From CAZPMT01 sp964587655 (GTDB lineage Bacteria > Hydrogenedentota > Hydrogenedentia > Hydrogenedentales > SLHB01), in assembly GCA_964587655.1 (NCBI GenBank), contig CAZPMT010000074.1, positions 1 to 26,916 on the forward strand: a stretch of 26,916 nt of DNA. The letters run 5' to 3'. Both the position numbers and the translations under genes were made by a program. Shown piece by piece: positions 15,701-23,125 of this stretch (position 1 is its first letter; every line of letters begins with the position of its first letter). The notes beneath the pieces are model-generated. The model had not been told where the DNA came from and did not search any database. It worked only from the letters and a program-made list of their open reading frames with translations.

Positions 15701-15798
15701 ATCTGTTGGCGATTCGAATATATCGTGCGCTCAATCTCGCAAAGCCGGCTCCGGATCTGCTCCGACTCGATGCGCCGTTCCGCGTCACAATTCGGCAT
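12709..15798 (-). CDS. alpha-mannosidase, glycoside hydrolase family 38
   Basis: A 1029-residue enzyme that would release alpha-linked mannose. The N-terminal ~225 residues form a beta-sandwich-like region. The GH38 catalytic domain starts at KLVLTGQSHIDTAWLWPL, with zinc ligands H241 and D243. The nucleophile motif is TAWLPDAFGYAWSLPQIL (D353). HGDGGGG is also conserved. The middle three-helix bundle (~520-610) and the long C-terminal beta domains complete a normal full-length protein. No signal peptide is seen, so it is probably a cytosolic class of the Ams1/MngB type, suited to degrading imported oligosaccharides. The ATG is preceded by AGGAAGGAAG. Downstream lies a lipoprotein with its own promoter, so an operon is not evident. 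Confidence 0.95.
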   Translation of the reverse strand: MPNCDAERRIESEQIRSRLCEIERTIYSNRQQIRNLQACVTGTGLGPARMPKSGWKAFAVHQRWGGFDQTTWFRMKVKIPAAMKGHRVVALVRPGGESLSYVDGRPFQGLDENRDELYLTEKAKGGEVFDIALESVPSVRFDEYHQFQYADIAVMHPTVWDFYWDCRAVYSVWEQLEPNYAPRRQLMELLKTAVLSVDMQHKEGPSYLASMEKARKMLRNGLKAFEASYGMGKLVLTGQSHIDTAWLWPLRETRRKCGRTFSTMLNLMDRYPDFVFLCSQPVQYEWMQEHYPKIFKRIKQRVKEGRWEPFGALWVESDCNVPSGEALVRQLLYGNRYFRKEFGVHSRTAWLPDAFGYAWSLPQILKKAQVDTFVTTKITWSRFTDFPHSVFQWEGADGTRVWGMVPPLNYNGNITPKDCIAQWNLFKQKERLDELPFPYGHGDGGGGVTMQMIEYGRRLKNIVGVPKCELGRIQDCIDRMQQQCRFEDLPVWNNELYLEYHRGCQTTQARTKRNNRKCELLLRQTEFLSSLALVNGGKYDRKTIYDAWKIVLTNQFHDILPGSSITEVYTQTEIDYGRAKSLAACVRAEALKHLLCRIDTNGPGTPVVVFNDLSWVRTDVAQATLPLPKGPFAVLAPSGVPVPHQQAGTSDVLFEADGLPPMGYAVYRVVPSKAVAEPNRMLKASDQGMENDFLRIKFDRNGCLSSVYDKFEQREVLPKGQRGNVLQLFDDRPHGNDAWDIDPNFEAIMWEPLPGAAIEVIETGPVRAIVRIVRKTERSVITQDVTMYSNVPRVDFVTHVDWREKRVLMKAAFPVDVRSSRAAYEIQYATIERATHHNTDFDRARYEVPAHKWADLSEGDYGVSLLNDCKYGYDVKENVMRLSLLRSPIDPDPHADEGEHRFTYSLYPHAWDWRNGTVQQGYQLNAPVLAVAAPGRKGNLPASASFAAIDAENVVIDAVKLCEDSGDLIVRMYEAHGQRGDVILTFGRKPKRVAECDLMEENDAPVKVKGATVRLYVKPYELRTLKVEF

Positions 15799-15834
15799 AA
15801 GGTCTCTTCCTTCCTGATTGGGCTAACCATCGAG

Positions 15835-15864
15835 GCTATACACTTCGTGGACAAGGGGTTGCAA
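15835..15864 (-). promoter_or_regulatory. possible promoter of the alpha-mannosidase
   Basis: On the minus strand: TTGCAA (15864-15859), 18 bases and TATAGC (15840-15835), 37 bases before the mannosidase ATG. The -35 box is the centre of a dispersed palindrome, so the repeat may have created or captured the promoter. Consensus match only. Confidence 0.35.
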
Positions 15865-15873
15865 CCCCTTGTC
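15850..15873. repeat. short palindrome, GACAAGGGGTTGC family, copy 3
   Basis: A perfect 24-base palindrome: GACAAGGGGTTG followed by its reverse complement. It sits upstream of the mannosidase start and is the best-preserved member of the family in this window. Confidence 0.85.
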
Positions 15874-16060
15874 TCCAAGGCAGCGAATTATACTCACACG
15901 CTTGCGCATAACCAAGAAGGATTTAGATCCTCGGGGCCCAGCGTTCTTGAAGGCCATCCCTAAAACATGTTATCGTGTCTCGTGATCGGCTGGGCGGCCC
16001 GTGGAGGCGCGCTGTAAAGCGGCGCTCCAAATGCGGACGGGCCGATGCCCGTATTCTAGG

Positions 16061-16113
16061 GGCTGTAGACTGTAGGTATTCTGTTCTCTTACAGCCTTCA
16101 GCCTACAGCCTAA
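16061..16113. repeat. TACAGCC-type imperfect palindromic repeat, copy 2
   Basis: GGCTGTAGACTGTAGGTATTCTG, then CTTACAGCC units ending in ACAGCCTAA. It is a shorter relative of the repeat at 11486-11559. It ends 15 bases before the phoU-like start codon, and its hairpin would lie in the 5' leader just ahead of the GAAGGAG ribosome site. Confidence 0.8.
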
Positions 16114-16128
16114 GCTGAAGGAGTCGCT

Positions 16129-16755
16129 ATGTTCCGACGGATGCTGCCAAGAAAGGTGTGTTTCTTCGACTACTTCGAGCAGCTTGCGGTGATGATCATC
16201 CAGGCATGCGAAGCGTTCCGCGACTTGACCGAGGGCAAGACGGACAACGTCGAGCAGGCCGGCCGTATTAAGGATATCGAGCACCAGGCCGACAACCTCA
16301 CCCACAAGTGCATCGAGGAAATCAACAAGACGTTCATCACGCCTATTGATCGCGTGGACATTCACTCTCTTATCAAGCGGCTCGACGACATCATCGATTC
16401 GGTGGATGCCTGCGCCTCGCGCATCATGCTCTACGAGATCACCGAGATGCGCCCCGAGGCGATGCAGCTCGCCGACGTCCTTGTGAAAGCGGCCCACGAG
16501 CTCGAGGTAGCGCTCAAGGGTCTCCGAAACCTCAAGAACGCGCCCGTGATCGAGGAGAAGCTCATCGCCATTCACCAACTCGAGAACGACGGCGACACCA
16601 TCCTTCGCGCGGCCCTGATGCGCCTCTTCAAAGAGGAAGACAACGCCATTCAGATCATTAAGTGGAAGGAAATCTTCGAGCGTCTCGAGAAGGCCACGGA
16701 CCGTTGCGAGGACGTGGCGAATATCATCGAAAAAATCGTCATAGAGGCCTCCTGA
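16129..16755 (+). CDS. DUF47 (PhoU-like) phosphate transport accessory protein
   Basis: A 208-residue all-helical cytosolic protein of the DUF47/PhoU-like family, which normally accompanies Pit-type phosphate permeases. Recognisable parts are FFDYFEQLAVMIIQACEAF, IKDIEHQADNLTHKCIEEINKTFITPIDRVDIHSLIKRLDDIIDSVD (the family hallmark) and IKWKEIFERLEKATDRCEDVANIIEKIVIEAS at the end. Length is normal. The ATG follows GAAGGAG. The pit gene starts 4 bases after the stop, so the two form a classic phosphate-uptake pair. The accessory role (modulating the permease) is known for the family, not shown here. Confidence 0.94.
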   Translation: MFRRMLPRKVCFFDYFEQLAVMIIQACEAFRDLTEGKTDNVEQAGRIKDIEHQADNLTHKCIEEINKTFITPIDRVDIHSLIKRLDDIIDSVDACASRIMLYEITEMRPEAMQLADVLVKAAHELEVALKGLRNLKNAPVIEEKLIAIHQLENDGDTILRAALMRLFKEEDNAIQIIKWKEIFERLEKATDRCEDVANIIEKIVIEAS

Positions 16756-16759
16756 TCTT

Positions 16760-17788
16760 ATGGCGACGATGGCCCTGCTAGTCTTCACGGTCTCGGTGGC
16801 GCTGATCTTCGACGTGATCAACGGATTCCATGACTCCGCCAACTCGATCGCGACCGTCGTGTCCACCCGGGTGTTGAGCCCGCGCCTCGCCGTGATGTGG
16901 GCCGCGTTTTTCAACTTCATTGCGATGTTCGTCTTCGCGCCTCGCGTCGCGGATACGATCTCGAAGATCGTCATCATCGATTCTTCCGATTCTGCCTACG
17001 TCTACGTGGTGCTCACGGCTTTGGCCGGGGCCATCGCCTGGGACCTGATCACGTGGGCGTTCGGACTGCCCACGAGTTCCTCGCACGCTCTCATTGGAGC
17101 TTTGGTCGGCTCCGGCATCGCACACCATGGCATTGGAGTCATCCGCTGGAAGACGGTTTGGGCCACGGTAAAGTACATTCCCGTCGCGCCGTTGGTGGGC
17201 TTGGTGCTCGGGTTCTTCCTCATGGTCGTCGTCTACTGGATATTCCGGCGTTGGCGTCCCGCGTCGGTGGACTCGGTGTTCCGGCGGGGCCAGTTGGTTT
17301 CCGCGGCGCTCTATTCCCTTGGACACGGCGGGAACGACGCCCAAAAGACAATGGGTGTCATCGTGGCCCTTCTGGTCGCCGCCGGCTATTTCTCCCCAGG
17401 TGTCCAGCTCTCGTTAACTGATCCGAAGACGTCCTGGATCATCCTGTCCTGCCACGCGGCAATGGCTTTGGGCACGGCCTTCGGCGGGTGGCGCATCGTG
17501 AAGACGATGGGCATGAAGATTACAAAGCTGAAGCCGGTCGGGGGCTTCTGCGCGGAAACGGCCGGTGCGGCGACCCTCTTTGCGGTCACGCACATGGGCA
17601 TCCCCGTCTCGACGACGCACACGATTGCCGGGGCGATTGTCGGGGTGGGTTCAACGACGAAGTTTTCGACGATCAAATGGGGGATAGCGGCGCGCATCGT
17701 CTGGGCGTGGGTCCTGACCATCCCCTGTTCCGCGCTGATGTCCGCGGCGATCTTTTACTGCATCAAGCTGATCCATCCCGGGTTCTGA
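16760..17788 (+). CDS. pit: inorganic phosphate transporter, Pit family
   Basis: A 342-residue inner-membrane permease, predicted to import phosphate (often as a metal-phosphate) with protons or sodium. The two inverted-repeat signatures are present: GFHDSANSIATVVSTRVLSP (22-41) and GHGGNDAQKTMGVIVALL (188-205), each followed by its PTSSSHALIGALVGSGI or PVSTTHTIAGAIVGVGS motif. About ten hydrophobic helices are visible. The first signature has H in place of the usual N of GFNDxANA. It is translated right after the DUF47 gene. Its last 26 bases overlap the end of the convergent O-antigen ligase gene. Confidence 0.95.
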   Translation: MATMALLVFTVSVALIFDVINGFHDSANSIATVVSTRVLSPRLAVMWAAFFNFIAMFVFAPRVADTISKIVIIDSSDSAYVYVVLTALAGAIAWDLITWAFGLPTSSSHALIGALVGSGIAHHGIGVIRWKTVWATVKYIPVAPLVGLVLGFFLMVVVYWIFRRWRPASVDSVFRRGQLVSAALYSLGHGGNDAQKTMGVIVALLVAAGYFSPGVQLSLTDPKTSWIILSCHAAMALGTAFGGWRIVKTMGMKITKLKPVGGFCAETAGAATLFAVTHMGIPVSTTHTIAGAIVGVGSTTKFSTIKWGIAARIVWAWVLTIPCSALMSAAIFYCIKLIHPGF

Positions 17789-20738
17789 CCGACCGGCGCA
17801 GAAAACCATCCAACTCGCCGCGCACCTGCTGCCGCCGCCGTTCGGACAGGTTGGGCAATTCGAGCAGGGCCCGGTATTCCTTCTCGGCCTCGGGAAGACT
17901 GTTGTTCTTCGCATGGGCACGCGCCAGAGACAGGCGCAGGTCGGCGTCGTCCGGGATGCGGCTCACAACGTCCTTCAACAGGTTCACGGCCTCATTCGTG
18001 CGATTCAGGCGGATAAGCGCGTTTGCCCAATGCTGCGCGCAGTCCACCTGACGCGCCGCAGGCAGATACGGCATGGCCGTCGCGAGGACCTGATCCGCCA
18101 GCGCCCATTCACTGATGGCCCCGGCCGCTATGCCGAGATGCAGGAAGACCAGGGCCGCCTGGTCCGGCGGAAGCTGGCTCGAACGCGCCTCCTGTCCCAA
18201 CGCGACGATGGCCCATTTCATGTCGTAGTCCGGCAGCATCATCCCTGGGAATTGGACGGTCCCTTGGACCACCCCTACGAGGAGGGCCGTCGCCTCGACA
18301 AGCGCGGCGGGCCCCTCGCGCCACGCCCTGGCGAGCGCCTGTATGTGCGGCAACGGTTGTTGGCCCTTCGCCAGGATCTGGTCATTCATTTCCAGGAGAT
18401 ACTTCTTGAAAGGCTCATACCGATTGGGCGTCTCGGCAAAGTGGGCGTAGGCGCTCCATATGGCCGGGCTCAGCGGTCTGCAGGAAACGGCGTTCCGGTA
18501 AGCGGTCTCGGCGGCCTCCGCGCGCTTGTAGCCGTCGTATTCCACACTGGCGAGCCAGATGTACGTTGTGGCGAGAGCGTCATTGTCGCGCGGCTTCTTT
18601 TCTTGCAGCCGTTCGATCCGCCACAGCAACGCTTCCCGAAACCGGTCATAGAGTTTGGCGTTTCGCGCGAAGGTGTAGAAGAAGGGCCAGTTCAATTCGT
18701 CCGCGGGGTCCGCTTGCGTGGCCCGGACGATGGCCTCCTCGGCGCCCCGGTTGTCTCCGAGGGCCGTGCGCACCTGCACGAGCTGACGGTAGATATCGCT
18801 GGGGTTCTTCGCGCCGTGTTCCGCAGCCCGCGCGAAGTACGTCTCGGCCTCCCGCCACGCCTTCCCGGCCTGTTCCGCACGGTCGGACGCTTTGGACTTG
18901 CCCAGGATCATCGCGCGGCCCGACGCGATCCAGCCCATGGCCTCCTCCGCCCCGGGAAACATCGGACACAGTTTCAACGCCACCGCCGCGTCCCGGGCCG
19001 CCTCGTCGAGCGCAGGGAGGACCGTCTCGACCGCCTCGGGATGTGCCGAGGCGTTCGCCATTACGAGACCGACCTTGGCGCGCGCAAGGGGCACAAGGGT
19101 CATGATGTATTGTGGATTACGAGTGAGCGCCCTTTCGAAATGCTGTATCGCCTCATAGTAGTTGTTGAGACACAACTGGGCAATCCCGCGCTGCCGCGCG
19201 AAATCCCAGTTCCACGGCGCCAGCCGTTCCCCTGCGCTCAGATAAGGGTCGGCCCGGTTGTATCTTTTCGCTTCAATTTCCGCAGCACCCCGCAGATAGA
19301 GCATTTCCGAGACAAATACGGCGGACTCCTGCACGACGCACACCGCTGAGATCCCCAGGATGCCCGCCTTCCAGATCCACGGGTACAGGCGGCGCGTCGC
19401 GCGTTTGGCCGGGGCGCCCGATGCCTCCCAGACGCCTTCCATCGAGCCTGCCATCACAAACAGCAGCGTCGCCGAGACAGGCACGCGCAGATTGAACCCG
19501 AAAAGCCCGTCCACCAGAAAGGCGCAGAAAAAAGCCGCGTACGTGAACCCAAGCCGCCGCGTTTGAGCGTCCTCTCGCGTGAACCCCATCAGCAGTCCGT
19601 AACTCATACCCAGAACGAGCAGGGCCAGATAAAGCCCCGCCGCCGGCAGCCCCGCGTCGGCCGCGATCTCGAGCGGATCGTTGTGCACGTGCGCGTTCAT
19701 CTTGAGTTCCTGCGCGAACCACTTCTGCTCATAGGGAGTCCAGAAGATCGGGTATTCGATCTTATAGTTCGCCGGACCGTATCCCAGGATGGGACGCGTC
19801 ATAATCATGCTCGCCGCGCTGCAATACGATTTGTAGCGAATCAGCAGCGAGAGGTCTAGAGGATACGGGTTGCCGTGGCGTATCTTGCTCACGCCCATAA
19901 TCAGGCCCACGCCCGCGATGCCCAGGACGGCCACAACCGCCAGGGTCGTTACGGTTGCGGCCACGGACCGGCGGTATCGATCTTGATACCGCCGACGAAC
20001 ACGCCCGCGAACGACGACGGCTGCCAGGATCAGCAACAACGCCGCCGCCAGCGCGATGACGCCCGCGCGCTGCTGCGTGAAATGGAGATGCACAAGAAAC
20101 AGGGCCGCGAAACCCAGACACCAGATCATGTTCAGGCGCGTCGCCAGATACACGGCCATGATGATCGCGAGGATCAACGTATGAGCGGCGAAATTGGGGT
20201 TCCCGAAGGTCGCGGGCAGGTTCAGATACTCGTCGCTCGTACGCTCCCGCCACGGGAACGGATCGATGCCAAGCCGCTGAACGAACAACGCATAGATTGA
20301 AGCCAGAGAAACCGCGATGCACACGACGAGCATCAGCCGCCGCACTTGTTGCGGCGTCCGGTACACTTGGCTTGCGACGAAGTACAGGACGAAGAACGAC
20401 CAGAACCGGCCCATTTCCCAGAGGCTGTTACGAACAAAAGATCCTCGAAGCGAAGCCAGCAGACCCAGGAAGAGAAAGAGGACGAGGATCTCGATGAACA
20501 TCTGCGGGCGGCGGAACGCGACGCTATTACGCCACGCTGAGATCATCCATGCGGCCAATAGAAGAAGGCTTGCCCAACTGCACAACACGTACTTGATGTC
20601 GCCGGCCGGGTCTTCGGAAAACGGGAACATGGCGACCACGAGCAGAAAAAGGAACACCTCCATGCCGCCGCGAATAGAACGGCCTTCTTCGCCGCAAACG
20701 GCTGAGGACAACTCGCCTGTGTTGTCGTTATTCGACAT
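17763..20738 (-). CDS. O-antigen ligase-like (Wzy_C) membrane protein with C-terminal TPR domain
   Basis: A 991-residue protein in two halves. Residues ~25-480 hold about a dozen hydrophobic helices with a Wzy_C/O-antigen ligase core: LNLPATFGNPNFAAHTLIL (GNPN at 179-182) and FTQQRAGVIALAAALL (R224), the usual conserved arginine region. Residues ~485-985 are soluble helical repeats of TPR type (AAEIEAKRYNRADPYLSAGERLAPWNWDFARQRGIAQL, NNYYEAIQHFERALTRNPQ and more), probably periplasmic. Such fusions may join or polymerise envelope glycans, or transfer them to proteins; the acceptor is unknown. A weak promoter lies upstream. It converges on pit with a 26-bp overlap. Confidence 0.88.
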   Translation of the reverse strand: MSNNDNTGELSSAVCGEEGRSIRGGMEVFLFLLVVAMFPFSEDPAGDIKYVLCSWASLLLLAAWMISAWRNSVAFRRPQMFIEILVLFLFLGLLASLRGSFVRNSLWEMGRFWSFFVLYFVASQVYRTPQQVRRLMLVVCIAVSLASIYALFVQRLGIDPFPWRERTSDEYLNLPATFGNPNFAAHTLILAIIMAVYLATRLNMIWCLGFAALFLVHLHFTQQRAGVIALAAALLLILAAVVVRGRVRRRYQDRYRRSVAATVTTLAVVAVLGIAGVGLIMGVSKIRHGNPYPLDLSLLIRYKSYCSAASMIMTRPILGYGPANYKIEYPIFWTPYEQKWFAQELKMNAHVHNDPLEIAADAGLPAAGLYLALLVLGMSYGLLMGFTREDAQTRRLGFTYAAFFCAFLVDGLFGFNLRVPVSATLLFVMAGSMEGVWEASGAPAKRATRRLYPWIWKAGILGISAVCVVQESAVFVSEMLYLRGAAEIEAKRYNRADPYLSAGERLAPWNWDFARQRGIAQLCLNNYYEAIQHFERALTRNPQYIMTLVPLARAKVGLVMANASAHPEAVETVLPALDEAARDAAVALKLCPMFPGAEEAMGWIASGRAMILGKSKASDRAEQAGKAWREAETYFARAAEHGAKNPSDIYRQLVQVRTALGDNRGAEEAIVRATQADPADELNWPFFYTFARNAKLYDRFREALLWRIERLQEKKPRDNDALATTYIWLASVEYDGYKRAEAAETAYRNAVSCRPLSPAIWSAYAHFAETPNRYEPFKKYLLEMNDQILAKGQQPLPHIQALARAWREGPAALVEATALLVGVVQGTVQFPGMMLPDYDMKWAIVALGQEARSSQLPPDQAALVFLHLGIAAGAISEWALADQVLATAMPYLPAARQVDCAQHWANALIRLNRTNEAVNLLKDVVSRIPDDADLRLSLARAHAKNNSLPEAEKEYRALLELPNLSERRRQQVRGELDGFLRRSVRTRDGSA

Positions 20739-20774
20739 CTTATGCCCGCTATCCGCCTTCTGGGGAACGCGCCT

Positions 20775-20804
20775 ATGCTACCACCCGCGGCCCGCGTTCC
20801 GCAA
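20775..20804 (-). promoter_or_regulatory. possible promoter of the O-antigen ligase/TPR gene
   Basis: On the minus strand: TTGCGG (20804-20799), 18 bases and TAGCAT (20780-20775), 37 bases before the ATG. Moderate consensus match; back to back with the BlaI promoter, 31 bases away. Confidence 0.35.
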
Positions 20805-20834
20805 TGGGCGCACTCGCCGCCCGCAAGAAAAGAC

Positions 20835-20863
20835 TTGACAAGACTACAAATGTAGGCTATAAC
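20835..20863 (+). promoter_or_regulatory. blaI promoter with BlaI-type operator in the spacer
   Basis: TTGACA (20835-20840) is a perfect -35 box, and TATAAC (20858-20863) follows after exactly 17 bases. The spacer contains ACTACAAATGTAGG (20843-20856), an imperfect dyad with the TACA-NN-TGTA core recognised by BlaI/MecI repressors. A repressor bound there would cover both boxes, so the operon is expected to repress itself until the protease inactivates BlaI. The start codon is 36 bases downstream, after GGAGGAGTAGG-type ribosome bases. Confidence 0.85.
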
Positions 20864-20898
20864 ATACATCATTGGGCATAAGGATGGAGGAGTAGGCA

Positions 20899-21327
20899 AT
20901 GGCGCGGAATGTACGCCCCTTGGGCGGTCCCAAGCTCTCGGAACTCGAATGGGAGATCATGAAGCCCTTCTGGGAATCGGGGGCTATGGCTGCCCGCGAC
21001 CTCTATGCGCGAGTCGGCGAACAACGCCAGTGGTCTTACAAGACGGTCAAGACGATGCTGGCCCGACTGGTGCAGAAAGGCGCGCTGAAGTATGAGCAGA
21101 TCGGGAATTCTTACTTGTACGAGGCGGCGTATGACCGCGAAGTCATGACACGGGCGGCGGCCAGTTCGTTCGTGGAGCGTGTGTTCGATGGCGCGCTTAC
21201 GCCGTTCCTTGCGTTTTTCGCCGAACGCGCGACGCCGGAGGAGTTGGCGGTAATTCGCCAGGAGCTCAAGCGTATCGAGTCCAAGCAGGAACGAAAACGG
21301 GGGAAGAGGAATGCCCAGTCTGATTGA
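20899..21327 (+). CDS. blaI: BlaI/MecI family transcriptional repressor
   Basis: A 142-residue winged-helix repressor. KLSELEWEIMKPFWESGAMAARDLYARVGEQRQWSYKTVKTMLARLVQKGALKYE is the DNA-binding domain, with the recognition helix around YKTVKTMLARL. The second half (SSFVERVFDGALTPFLAFFAER) is the dimerisation region, where related repressors are cut. The C-terminus has an unusually basic tail (KQERKRGKR). The ATG follows GGAGGAG. It overlaps the M56 protease gene by 17 bp and has its own operator upstream, so autoregulation is very likely. No beta-lactamase gene is present, so the regulon is probably this operon and possibly other unlinked sites. Confidence 0.95.
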   Translation: MARNVRPLGGPKLSELEWEIMKPFWESGAMAARDLYARVGEQRQWSYKTVKTMLARLVQKGALKYEQIGNSYLYEAAYDREVMTRAAASSFVERVFDGALTPFLAFFAERATPEELAVIRQELKRIESKQERKRGKRNAQSD

Positions 21328-23071
21328 ATCGGCCAACAGTGTGGCGGCATCGTGGCTTCACTGGGCGCTCAATGTGTCCTGGCAGGTGGCCTTGCTCGGG
21401 CTTCTTGTGTGGTTGCTCTCCCTGATCTTGTCCAGATCCCCGGCCTCGTTTCGGTGCATGCTCTGGATGCTTGTGCTTGCCAAACTGGTTGTTCCTCCCG
21501 GCCTGACGACGCCGTGGTCGCTCGGTCCCCTGTTGCCCGATCGGTATGGGCCGTGGCGCATCAACGTTGAACGGGTGTCTCCTGCGGCGGACGGATCGGA
21601 AGCGATTCGTTTGTCAAGCGAGTCCGCACCCACGGTGTTAGCGAGCGGAAGCGGCGCGCCTGGAGCCTCTGTCGCGCGTTTTGACGCCGCAACGATTGTC
21701 ATGGCCGCATGGGGCGCGGTGGCGCTTGCGTTGCTGGCGGGATTGCACGCGCGTTACAGACACTATGCGCGCCTGGCGCTCGGCACGGCCGGGACGCCTT
21801 CGACGGAGATGCAACTCTTGTTCGACGAGTGCAAGGCGGCGCTGGCGATCCGCCACCCTGTGCAACTGTTGGTTTCACCGGCGGCAACCATTCCGGCGGC
21901 GCTTGGCGTCTGGAAGCCGGCGATCCTGATACCTTGCGATTTGGCCGAGCGATTCTCCAGGAACGAGATGGTTCAGATGCTTCTCCACGAACTCGCCCAC
22001 GTCAAGCGCAACGACGTGGCTGTCAGTTGGCTTGCTGCTTTGGCTACATGCCTGTTCTGGTTTCACCCCGTGGTGTGGTTCGTTAACCTGCAACTGAGGA
22101 GGGAACGCGAAATGGCTACTGATGATCTCGTGCTTCGACATGCGCAAGGTGATGCAAAGACCTATGCGGCCACAATTCTGCGTGCGGCGGAAGGATATGG
22201 CGATCCCGTACCCGCGGGCGTCGGGATGCTGGGCGTTCTGGAAGTCTCGGACAATCTCCTGCATCGCGTTCGCTCCATCACGGATGCTCAACGTCCGCGC
22301 CGGATGGGATTCGCGTGGACGGCCCTGCTGTGCATGGTGATGCTGTTGCTTCCGATGGGCGGCTGGGGGCAAGCCGCGGCGCCTCAGCAGACGGCTGCAA
22401 GACCGGCGGAAGCGCACGATGGCGTCCCCATGCTGGTGAAGACTGACCCGCCCATCGGCGCGAAAGACGTAGATCCGGCCCTCAAGGAATTGAAGCTTAC
22501 GTTCGACCAGGATATGGCGGGCGGCTTCTCATGGACCGGCGGCGGAGAGTATCACCCGAAAGCAACCGATAAACCGCGGTGGCTCGACAAACGCACCTGT
22601 GTGAGGCCTGTGGCGTTGGAGCCGGGCAGGTACTACATTGTCGGCATCAACTCCAAGAGTCACCAGAATTTCCGCAGTGAGGCCGGACAGCCGACACCGC
22701 CGCGCGTCCTCTATTTCGTGACCAAAGGGGCCGACGAGGCGACGCTGGCCATGGTCAAAGCGCCGACGGTCGTGAAGCTCAGCCCGGAGAACGGGGCCAA
22801 GAACGTTCCTGCGTCGCTCACTGACGTGAGTGTCACGTTCGACGTCCCCATGGGTGGAGGATGCTCCTTTACCGGATCCCAGGAGACTGTGCCGAAGGGG
22901 ACGGGCCCGGTAAAGTGGAGTGAAGACAGGAAGACCTGCTCCACGCCGGTCGCGCTGGAACCCAGCAAAGAGTACCGCACCGGACTGAACAGTTTCAGTC
23001 ACAACAATTTCAGGAGCGCATCCGGAGTTCCGCTTGAGCCAGTCGAGTGGAAGTTCACGACAGGCAAGTGA
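21311..23071 (+). CDS. M56 (BlaR1-type) membrane metalloprotease with two Ig-like C-terminal domains
   Basis: A 586-residue predicted antirepressor. Membrane helices lie near 21-41, 47-63, 126-146, 236-258 and 333-352. The zinc site is LLHELAHVKRND (H226, E227, H230), with the third ligand in RREREMATDD (E265 or E267). This is the part that would cleave BlaI in the cytosol. BlaR1 proper ends in a penicillin-binding sensor; here that domain is absent. Instead there are two ~95-residue Big_5/SbsA-like Ig-type domains outside the membrane (~375-472 and ~485-585), both with D/E..M.GG(F/C)S(W/F)TG, (R/K)TC and PVALEP(G/S). The inducer is therefore unknown and may be a cell-wall or surface-stress signal. 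It overlaps blaI. Confidence 0.93.
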   Translation: MPSLIESANSVAASWLHWALNVSWQVALLGLLVWLLSLILSRSPASFRCMLWMLVLAKLVVPPGLTTPWSLGPLLPDRYGPWRINVERVSPAADGSEAIRLSSESAPTVLASGSGAPGASVARFDAATIVMAAWGAVALALLAGLHARYRHYARLALGTAGTPSTEMQLLFDECKAALAIRHPVQLLVSPAATIPAALGVWKPAILIPCDLAERFSRNEMVQMLLHELAHVKRNDVAVSWLAALATCLFWFHPVVWFVNLQLRREREMATDDLVLRHAQGDAKTYAATILRAAEGYGDPVPAGVGMLGVLEVSDNLLHRVRSITDAQRPRRMGFAWTALLCMVMLLLPMGGWGQAAAPQQTAARPAEAHDGVPMLVKTDPPIGAKDVDPALKELKLTFDQDMAGGFSWTGGGEYHPKATDKPRWLDKRTCVRPVALEPGRYYIVGINSKSHQNFRSEAGQPTPPRVLYFVTKGADEATLAMVKAPTVVKLSPENGAKNVPASLTDVSVTFDVPMGGGCSFTGSQETVPKGTGPVKWSEDRKTCSTPVALEPSKEYRTGLNSFSHNNFRSASGVPLEPVEWKFTTGK

Positions 23072-23125
23072 CGGCTCGATACGCCGGAGCGGTTACTGGA
23101 ACCCACAGAGGAAGGAGCGTGTCCT

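Larger units (their letters stand above)
15799..16128. other. 330-base divergent gap between mannosidase and phoU-like gene
   Basis: No gene is seen. The gap carries a short palindrome (15850-15873), which may supply the -35 box of a minus-strand promoter; a GC-rich stretch at ~15985-16055 with inverted halves (GCGGCCCGTGGAGG..., then GGGCCGATGCCCGTATTC); and a TACAGCC-type repeat. A weak plus-strand promoter match (TTGAAG, 18 bases, TATCGT at 15947-15976) could serve the phosphate genes but is not convincing. Confidence 0.5.

Noticed and set aside
17913..19349. 478-codon plus-strand ORF opposite the O-antigen ligase/TPR gene
   Set aside because: Shadow of the TPR region: Arg/His-rich composition, no motifs, and no ribosome site.
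20899..23071. A beta-lactam resistance operon
   Set aside because: The repressor and protease belong to that family, but the penicillin-binding sensor and any beta-lactamase or PBP are missing here, so no resistance function is claimed.
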